This document shows positions 58,466-64,000 of a stretch of 64,000 nt of DNA, piece after piece. Positions within the stretch are counted from its first letter, which is position 1. Every line of letters starts with the position of its first letter. The DNA lies in contig NZ_CP120468.1 in NCBI RefSeq assembly GCF_029490015.1, positions 124,001 through 188,000 on the forward strand, read 5' to 3'. The notes beneath the pieces are model-generated. The model saw only the letters and a program-made list of their open reading frames with translations. It made no database searches and was not told the DNA's origin. The stretch comes from Halobaculum limi. GTDB taxonomy: Archaea > Halobacteriota > Halobacteria > Halobacteriales > Haloferacaceae. The translations under genes and the position numbers were made by a program.

Positions 58466-58915
58466 TCACGCCCGCGTCCACACCGCATACCGCCACGTGG
58501 CCACCGCCCACAATGCGAGCGTTCCGACGGGGTACTCCGTCCGAAGCGGTTGGATGCTGAACTGGAGCGCGATGGCGGCGTTCAGCGCACCCGCGAGGAC
58601 GAGCAAGCCCGCGGTTACGCGGGGATCCTCTCGGTCGCGAAACGCGAGCGCGGCCGATACGAGTGCGAGCAACCAGCACATCGAGGCGAGGGCCCAGCGG
58701 TACAACAGCGGATATTGCGAGAGCGCAAAGTAGGTGGGGAGCGGTCGGGGGTAGACGATCGGCGTGAACGAGAGGCCCCCCCACGCGAACCGGAGAAACG
58801 GCACGCTACTGGCCGAAAACGTCTGGACGGACCACGGAACGAGTCCACACAAAAGGACCGCGAGGAAGATCCGACGGGGTGTCGCTCGCGGTAGGCGCGA
58901 AGAGAGCCGAGCCAC
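58466..58915 (-). CDS. Four-helix membrane protein of unknown function
   Basis: The 149-residue protein begins with GTG at 58915, 1 base after the stop codon of the DRG GTPase gene, so the two are an operon and the start is well supported. Hydrophobic segments lie at about 16-33, 60-80, 84-100 and 108-140, with a basic N terminus (ARLSSRLPRATPRR). No family is recognised with certainty. Confidence 0.65.
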   Translation of the reverse strand: MARLSSRLPRATPRRIFLAVLLCGLVPWSVQTFSASSVPFLRFAWGGLSFTPIVYPRPLPTYFALSQYPLLYRWALASMCWLLALVSAALAFRDREDPRVTAGLLVLAGALNAAIALQFSIQPLRTEYPVGTLALWAVATWRYAVWTRA

Positions 58916-58916
58916 G

Positions 58917-60026
58917 TTACTTGCGAGCGACGATACGGAGGACGTCCTCGTCGGCGAGTTCGTGGCCCTTCCCCACCTGCTGGTCGTCGTGTTTGGCGGA
59001 GTCGCCGGAAACACGGGCGAACTTGAACCGCTCGTCGAAGCTTCCACCGAGTTTCGTACAGGCGTCGCCGACGGTGTCGCCCTCGCGGAGCACCAGCGGT
59101 TCCTCGTAGTCGACGCCGCGGCCGGGCTTGTCCATATAGATACGGATGAGGCCGAGTGAGTCGAAGATGCGTTCTCTCAGCACGTCGAGTCCCTTCTCCT
59201 CAACGGCGGAGATGAACGTCGCCTCCTCGGGGTCGAGGCCGTGCGAGCGGAGGTCCTCGTACACCGTCGGGAGGTAGTCCTCGTCGATGAGGTCGGCCTT
59301 GTTGACGGCGACCATCGAGGGGAGGTACTCCCGGTTGTCCATCACGCCGTCGATGAGTTCGTCGATAGTGAGGTCGTGCGGGATGGTCACGTCGGCGTTG
59401 ACGAACCCGTGTGCGCGAAGGACGTCTTTCACCGTCTCCTCGTCGAGCGAGACGGTGTCGCGCATCGTCACCTGGATGCCGTCTTTGTGGGTCTTGCGGA
59501 CGGAGATATTGGGTGGATCGGTGTCGAGGCGAACCTTGTTCTCGTACAGTTCGTGCCGGAGGCGTTCGTACTGGTCGATCTCGAACACCGAGAGGACGAA
59601 CACGACGAGGTCTGCCGTGCGGACGACCGACAACACCTCTTTCCCGCCACCACGCCCACCGGCGGCACCTTCGATGAGGCCCGGCACGTCGAGGATCTGG
59701 ATGTTCGCGCCGCGGTACTTCAGCATCCCCGGGTTGACGTTGAGCGTCGTAAACTCGTACTCACCGGTCTCGCTGTCGGCGTTGGTCAGGGCGTTGATCA
59801 GCGTGGACTTGCCGACCGAGGGGAACCCGACGAGTGCGACCGTCGCGTCGCCGGTCTTCTCGACGGCGTATCCCTGGCCGCCGCCGGAGGAGGACTGGTT
59901 CTCCAGTTTCTCCTTCTTCTCCGCGAGTTTCGCCTTCAAGCGACCGATGTGCGCCTCGGTGGACTTGTTGTACGGCGTCTCGGATATCTCCTCGCGGAGT
60001 TCCTCGATCTCTTCCTCCAGTCCCAT
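58917..60026 (-). CDS. DRG/Obg-family GTPase with TGS domain
   Basis: The 369-residue protein has a coiled-coil N terminus (LEEEIEELREEIS, LKAKLAEKKEKLE), G1 GFPSVGKST (67-75), G2 in EFTTL, G3 DVPGLIEGA and G4 NKAD, and a C-terminal TGS domain (about 290-365; IRIYMDKPG to LADEDVLRIV). DRG GTPases bind ribosomes and are conserved in archaea and eukaryotes. ATG 60026 follows CGTTTAGAC at 60050-60058 with leaderless spacing; the open frame further upstream is basic and non-conserved. It is followed by a small membrane protein gene after 1 base. Confidence 0.94.
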   Translation of the reverse strand: MGLEEEIEELREEISETPYNKSTEAHIGRLKAKLAEKKEKLENQSSSGGGQGYAVEKTGDATVALVGFPSVGKSTLINALTNADSETGEYEFTTLNVNPGMLKYRGANIQILDVPGLIEGAAGGRGGGKEVLSVVRTADLVVFVLSVFEIDQYERLRHELYENKVRLDTDPPNISVRKTHKDGIQVTMRDTVSLDEETVKDVLRAHGFVNADVTIPHDLTIDELIDGVMDNREYLPSMVAVNKADLIDEDYLPTVYEDLRSHGLDPEEATFISAVEEKGLDVLRERIFDSLGLIRIYMDKPGRGVDYEEPLVLREGDTVGDACTKLGGSFDERFKFARVSGDSAKHDDQQVGKGHELADEDVLRIVARK

Positions 60027-60224
60027 CGCTAGACGATGGGCCGTCCGCGCGTCTAAACGCTTCCCTTTGCGGACACCGCGCGGGCGTTGGCCGCCACGAG
60101 TCGCCGTTGCTCGTTCGTGGGATGGTCTGTGACTGCCACCGCGCCACTGACGCCGGAGAATCACGGGTGATACGTACTTCGGTATCACTATATCCCGCGG
60201 TGCCGCTGCCGAAACCAACGAGCG

Positions 60225-60425
60225 ATGCCGGATCCCTCCCGCCTTCGTGATAGCACACAGATCGTCCTCCCGTGCGAGGAGTTAGACGGGATCAGGTCGT
60301 CCGTCGAGTCCGAGTTCACCGTCACCATCTTCTCGAAAGAGGACTACTGTCGGATCATCGGCAGCCCCGTCGAGATCAAGGCCCTCTCCGAGTATCTCGC
60401 CCGACACGGTATCACGCTCCCGTGA
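60225..60425 (+). CDS. Small conserved haloarchaeal protein (VNG_1110C-like)
   Basis: The 66-residue protein reads IVLPCEELDGIRSSVE and IIGSPVEIKALSEYLARHGITLP, and resembles a haloarchaeal family I remember as VNG_1110C. It has no membrane helix; a beta-alpha-beta fold is likely. CTATAT at 60188-60193 is a plausible TATA box. It lies upstream of the cytochrome oxidase cluster, though co-transcription is uncertain. Confidence 0.7.
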   Translation: MPDPSRLRDSTQIVLPCEELDGIRSSVESEFTVTIFSKEDYCRIIGSPVEIKALSEYLARHGITLP

Positions 60426-60501
60426 GTCGCTCTCTATCGCGCGGCGGCGAGGAGACAACGGCGACCGACAGGCTTTGAACGCGCAAGCCCGTGGGTGTGA
60501 T

Positions 60502-60879
60502 ATGGACGAGAACCCGGGGTTGAGTGAGGGGTACCGGCGGGCCAGTCCGTGGCCGCTGTTCATCGCGCTGGGACTGCCCATCGCAGAGGTGGGGATCCTC
60601 TTTGGACTGGTACCGCTCGCGGTCGGCGGACTTCTCCTGTTCTGTGGCTCTATCGCGGGGATGCTCCGTGAGGCCGAGTACACTGCTTCGGCGTGGCGGG
60701 CCCTGGCGGCGCTGTCGCTGTTGGTCGTCGCCGGCGGCGCGGCGCTGTGGTACGCGGACGCGACGACGCAGTCGGATCTCCTGATCCGTGCGTACTCGAT
60801 GGTCGGTGCGGGCGCGTTGATGCTCCTCGCCGGCGTCGGCGGGGAACTGTTCGCTCGCGACGCCGACCCTGCGCTGTGA
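60502..60879 (+). CDS. Four-helix membrane protein of the cytochrome oxidase locus (DUF7541-like)
   Basis: The 125-residue protein starts MDENPGLSEGYRRASPWPLFIALGLPIAEVG and has four hydrophobic helices. It resembles proteins that sit beside haloarchaeal cytochrome oxidase genes (DUF7541 in memory). GCTTTGAAC about 28 bases before ATG 60502 supports a leaderless start. It may assist oxidase assembly; that is only from context. Confidence 0.68.
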   Translation: MDENPGLSEGYRRASPWPLFIALGLPIAEVGILFGLVPLAVGGLLLFCGSIAGMLREAEYTASAWRALAALSLLVVAGGAALWYADATTQSDLLIRAYSMVGAGALMLLAGVGGELFARDADPAL

Positions 60880-60946
60880 GGTGACCGGCCCCGCGACCAA
60901 CGCGGAAATGGACAAGGTATTAGGCCACGCTGTGTAAGAAACGCAT

Positions 60947-61324
60947 ATGGCAGGTATCTTCGACAGGGACACCCTGCTGGATTTGACGGTGAACGTCATC
61001 CCGCTGGGTATCATCCTGTTCTTCGTCGTCGCATTCGTCGTCATCGACCCGTTCAGCGGCCTAGACTTCTACGGCCGCGTCCTCCAGATGGGACTGCTGG
61101 TGTTCCCGTTCGTCGCGCTGGTCATCCTCACGTACGTCTCGGGGAAGGCCATCGCGGGCGACGAGAAGCGCTCGGCCGTCTTCTTCCAGGGGCAGGCCAC
61201 CCTCGAGGACGCGAAGACGAAACACGAGATCGAAGAGGAGATCGAAGCCGAGATCAACGGCGACGTCGATGAAGAGGCAACCGACGGCGACGACGCAGAG
61301 GCGACAGAAACCGCCGACGCGTAA
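60947..61324 (+). CDS. DUF6684-like membrane protein, cytochrome oxidase accessory
   Basis: The 125-residue protein has two helices (about 12-32 and 42-65), then a conserved AIAGDEKRSAVFFQGQATLEDAK segment and an acidic coiled tail (HEIEEEIEAEINGD). Proteins of this pattern precede coxA-type genes in haloarchaea and are known as DUF6684. GTATTAGG (60914-60921) lies 26-33 bases before ATG 60947. Confidence 0.75.
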   Translation: MAGIFDRDTLLDLTVNVIPLGIILFFVVAFVVIDPFSGLDFYGRVLQMGLLVFPFVALVILTYVSGKAIAGDEKRSAVFFQGQATLEDAKTKHEIEEEIEAEINGDVDEEATDGDDAEATETADA

Positions 61325-61456
61325 GCCGTCTGACGGGTCGCGGCTCGCGACTCGTATCCTCTCTCGGATGAGTCGTTTCGAGAGGGTCAGATCCGGTCTG
61401 GAAAACCGGGGAGGGAACCCGAATCTTTCTTGTGTATTCGCCGCTGAAGCGTGTTT

Positions 61457-63244
61457 ATGGAGATTACCGGCCAACTACTGCTGACGGTGCTCATGGGAGC
61501 GTTCCTCCTGGGTGTCGCAGCCTTCCTCGCGCGGGTCGAGGACTGGCGCTCGTACACCCCCTTGGGTGCCGGCGGCAGCGCGGTCGGCGAGTCCGGGTAC
61601 GGTCACTCGGAGAAGCCGGCCGGCCTCATCCGCTGGTTCACGACGGTCGACCACAAGGACATCGGACTACTGTACGGCGCGTACGCAACAGTCGCGTTCG
61701 TCGTCGGCGGCCTGATGGTGGTACTGATGCGCGCGGAACTGGCCACGCCCGAGACGGACGTGCTCGCCTCCGCGACGTTCTACAACTCGCTGCTCACCAG
61801 CCACGGCATCACGATGCTGTTCCTGTTCGGGACGCCCATCATCGCGGCGTTCGCGAACTACCTCGTGCCGCTCATCATCGGCGCGGACGACATGGCGTTC
61901 CCCCGTATCAACGCCATCGCGTTCTGGCTCCTGCCGCCCGCGGCACTGCTCATCTGGGCGGGCTTCTTCCCCATCCCGGAGGTCATCCCCGCGCAGACCG
62001 CGTGGACGATGTACACGCCGCTGTCTGCCGGCGTTGGTAACGGGAACCAGATGAACGTCGGGGTCGACCTAATGCTACTCGGCTTGCACCTTTCGGGCGT
62101 CTCGGCGACGATGGGTGCGATCAACTTCATCGCGACCATCTTCACCGAACGCGCCGAGGAAGTCACTTGGGCCAACCTCGACATCTTCTCGTGGACCATC
62201 CTCACCCAGTCTGGGCTCATCCTGTTCGCGTTCCCCCTGCTCGGGAGCGCCCTGGTGATGCTCCTGCTGGACCGGAACTTCGCGACGACGTTCTTCGCGG
62301 TCGAGGGTGGCGGTCCCATCCTCTGGCAGCACCTGTTCTGGTTCTTCGGACACCCCGAAGTGTACATCCTCGTGCTGCCGCCGATGGGTATCGTGAGCTA
62401 CGTCCTGCCACGGTTCTCCGGACGGAAATTATTCGGCTTCAAGTTCGTCGTCTACTCCACGCTTGCCATCGGTGTGCTCTCCTTTGGCGTGTGGGCGCAC
62501 CATATGTTCGCGACGGGCATCGACCCGCGCCTCCGCGCGAGCTTTATGGCTGTGTCGTTGGCTATCGCCATCCCATCTGCTGTGAAGACGTTCAACTGGA
62601 TCACGACAATGTGGGGTGGGAACATTCGCCTCACCGCGCCGATGCTGTTCTGCATCGGCTTCGTGAGTAACTTCATCATCGGCGGCGTGACGGGCGTGTT
62701 CCTCGCGTCCATCCCCGTCAACCTCATCCTGCACGACACCTACTACGTCGTCGGCCACTTCCACTACATCGTGATGGGCGCCATCACCTTCGCCGGGATG
62801 GCGGGCATCTACTACTGGTTCCCGCTCGTCACCGGACGCTGGTACCAGCGTAGTCTCGCGAAGGCGCACTTCTGGCTGTGGATGATCGGCACCAACATCA
62901 CGTTCTTCGCGATGGTGCTGCTCGGCTACGGCGGTATGCCGCGCCGGTACGCCACCTACCTGCCGCAGTTCGCGACGCTCCACCAGATCGCGACGCTCGG
63001 GGCGTTCATGCTCCTCGTCGGCGGGATCATCTGGGTGTACAACGTGTTCGTCTCCTGGATGGAGGGCGCGCGCGTCGAGTCGGGCGACCCGTGGCGGCTG
63101 GACGAGACGAACCTCAACACCGCCGAGTGGGACTGGTTCGACGCCAAGCGCGAGACGTCGCTCGCGGCCACCGACGGCGGTGAAGAAGTGAAAGCTGACG
63201 GCGGCGAAGTCGTCGACGACGCGGACGATAGCGACGACGAGTAA
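61457..63244 (+). CDS. coxA: Cytochrome c oxidase (heme-copper oxidase) subunit I
   Basis: Subunit I holds heme a, heme a3 and CuB and reduces oxygen. The 595-residue protein has twelve or more helices with the heme ligands SHGITMLF and HFHYIVMG, and CuB ligands in FFGHPEVYILVLPP (His cross-linked to Tyr) and WAHHMFATG. HPEVY identifies an A-type oxidase. An N-terminal helix precedes the core (VLMGAFLLGVAAFLARVEDW), and the tail is acidic (EEVKADGGEVVDDAD). GTG 61451 is an in-frame alternative start. The donor is probably a halocyanin, since haloarchaea have little cytochrome c. Subunit II is not in the window. Confidence 0.96.
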   Translation: MEITGQLLLTVLMGAFLLGVAAFLARVEDWRSYTPLGAGGSAVGESGYGHSEKPAGLIRWFTTVDHKDIGLLYGAYATVAFVVGGLMVVLMRAELATPETDVLASATFYNSLLTSHGITMLFLFGTPIIAAFANYLVPLIIGADDMAFPRINAIAFWLLPPAALLIWAGFFPIPEVIPAQTAWTMYTPLSAGVGNGNQMNVGVDLMLLGLHLSGVSATMGAINFIATIFTERAEEVTWANLDIFSWTILTQSGLILFAFPLLGSALVMLLLDRNFATTFFAVEGGGPILWQHLFWFFGHPEVYILVLPPMGIVSYVLPRFSGRKLFGFKFVVYSTLAIGVLSFGVWAHHMFATGIDPRLRASFMAVSLAIAIPSAVKTFNWITTMWGGNIRLTAPMLFCIGFVSNFIIGGVTGVFLASIPVNLILHDTYYVVGHFHYIVMGAITFAGMAGIYYWFPLVTGRWYQRSLAKAHFWLWMIGTNITFFAMVLLGYGGMPRRYATYLPQFATLHQIATLGAFMLLVGGIIWVYNVFVSWMEGARVESGDPWRLDETNLNTAEWDWFDAKRETSLAATDGGEEVKADGGEVVDDADDSDDE

Positions 63245-63374
63245 GCGAACCGTCGCGCCGTCACTCCCGATTTCTTTTCTCTGCTCTCCGACCGAGGAGT
63301 GACGACGCTATCCTCACCGCGCGAAGCGTCACCGCCGTCGCTGAGACGATGCAGACGACGAACCGACGACTGCG

Positions 63375-63461
63375 CTACTGCAGAACGAGGATCAGGCCAG
63401 TCGCGAACATAAGCAGGGCGATGCTGCCGAGTACGATCCCGAGGAGGTCCTTGTCGCTCAT
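63375..63461 (-). CDS. 28-residue single-helix membrane protein
   Basis: A minus-strand frame begins ATG AGC GAC AAG at 63461 and ends TAG at 63375, encoding MSDKDLLGIVLGSIALLMF followed by ATGLILVLQ. It is a charged start and one membrane helix. A TATA-like GCTTTTGT about 27-34 bases upstream gives leaderless spacing, and composition is typical of a real membrane peptide. It lies opposite the space between coxA and the next gene and could be a tiny oxidase or other membrane subunit. No family is assigned. Confidence 0.6.
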   Translation of the reverse strand: MSDKDLLGIVLGSIALLMFATGLILVLQ

Positions 63462-63558
63462 ACTACATCGTGGGGGCGCGAGGACAAAAGCCCCGGCTTC
63501 CCGACCGCTCGTGCCTCGCGAGCGCAACCCCTATTCAGCCGCCGCTCGAACTCCAGTC

Positions 63559-63870
63559 GTGACTGGATCGACCGACGCGCAGTCCGACAGTGGGGCGACC
63601 GGCGGGTCACGAACCCTCGACGGACCGCGGTTCGTCCTCGTGTTGTACGTCCTGCTCACCGCTGTCGGCGGCGTCGGCGGCGTCCTCGTCGCGACGTTCG
63701 TCGACGGGATGACTGCACCCGCACTGTACGGCGTGTTCACGCTCCCACCGACGGCGCTCGGCTTCGGCCTGTACGGTGCCGTCACTATCGCGACCGTACT
63801 GGGCGTACCGCTAGCGCTCGTCGTCTACGTGTCGCGTCGGGTCGACGACCCACACGCCATCGACGAGTGA
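63559..63870 (+). CDS. Two-helix membrane protein (DUF7520-like)
   Basis: The 103-residue protein starts with GTG at 63559, 23-29 bases after CCTATTC (63530-63536), a suitable leaderless TATA element. It has a polar N terminus (TGSTDAQSDSG), helices at about 27-48 and 65-90, and PPTALGFGLYGAVTIAT between them. It resembles a haloarchaeal family I remember as DUF7520, which occurs near cytochrome oxidase genes. The function is unknown. Confidence 0.65.
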   Translation: MTGSTDAQSDSGATGGSRTLDGPRFVLVLYVLLTAVGGVGGVLVATFVDGMTAPALYGVFTLPPTALGFGLYGAVTIATVLGVPLALVVYVSRRVDDPHAIDE

Positions 63871-63968
63871 CGACGCGTCGGCGAACGAGAGCGTGTGGTG
63901 GCTCGCCTCCGTGTGCGGCACTCGCCCGCGGCGAAAGGACTAATCCCCATCCGTGAGTGGTGCGGCGT

Positions 63969-64000
63969 ATGTACAACGTAGTACTCGGCATCGACGAAGA
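63969..64000 (+). CDS. Universal stress protein (UspA family), N-terminal fragment cut by window end
   Basis: The last 32 bases start at ATG 63969 and encode MYNVVLGIDE, the first beta strand of the Usp fold (YxxVLxxxD). The rest lies beyond the window. Usp proteins bind ATP or act as stress-related dimers; the type cannot be told from this fragment. Confidence 0.75.
   Translation, partial: MYNVVLGIDE

Overview
The window is chromosomal DNA of an extremely halophilic archaeon (class Halobacteria). The evidence is the very high GC content of the coding regions, strongly acidic proteins, archaeal-only enzymes (pantoate kinase with phosphopantothenate synthetase, geranylgeranylglyceryl phosphate synthase, SRP19, Gar1, Dph5, Trm5) and haloarchaeal hallmarks (archaeosortase A, PGF-CTERM surface proteins, an S-layer glycoprotein, small lineage-specific membrane proteins). 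Many genes have a TATA-like element about 25-30 bases before the start codon, as expected for leaderless transcripts; I used this to choose several starts. The genus cannot be fixed from sequence alone.

Layout. 1-8.5 kb: two small membrane proteins, a Moco/cytochrome-b fusion oxidoreductase, a NUDIX hydrolase, the archaeal CoA pair, a cupin, AspRS, a histidine kinase and GGGP synthase. 8.6-12.8 kb: a very large solitary type IIG-like restriction-methylation protein whose specificity region is strikingly AT-rich. 12.8-25.8 kb: a membrane protein, topoisomerase I interrupted by a 538-residue intein, a serine hydrolase, a creatininase-family amidohydrolase, a methyltransferase, a bactofilin-like protein and two peptidases. 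25.9-28.7 kb: a zinc/manganese-type ABC importer behind a palindromic AT-rich promoter. 28.7-37.7 kb: MATE exporter, surface metallopeptidase, GatB, an APC permease paired with a TrkA-type regulator, and the SRP19-Gar1 pair. 37.8-41.0 kb: a cobalamin/siderophore-type ABC importer whose two divergent arms share one palindromic TATA box.

41.0-50 kb: Trm5, tRNA-Thr(CGT), an ATP-grasp ligase, an MscS-like membrane protein, a GNAT/CoA-transferase pair, Dph5 and archaeosortase A. 50-52.6 kb: the S-layer glycoprotein. 52.6-54.0 kb is a gene-poor, lower-GC stretch with decayed-looking coding fragments. 54-60 kb: a two-domain VOC protein, a Tat lipoprotein, remnants of a TnpB/IS1341-type element, an unrecognised gene, membrane proteins and a DRG/Obg GTPase. 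60.2-64 kb: the cytochrome oxidase subunit I locus with small accessory membrane proteins (one only 28 residues), ending in a truncated universal stress protein.

Functional links. ArtA lies beside the S-layer gene, its expected main substrate; the substrate-binding protein at 37.8 kb carries a second PGF-CTERM tail. AspRS and GatB belong to the same indirect aminoacylation route (Asn-tRNA through Asp-tRNA). PoK and PPS catalyse consecutive CoA steps. I found no CRISPR array, no rRNA and no complete transposon. The signals most worth follow-up are the chimeric restriction gene, the intein with two extra DNA-binding segments, the symmetric divergent promoter and the TnpB remnant.
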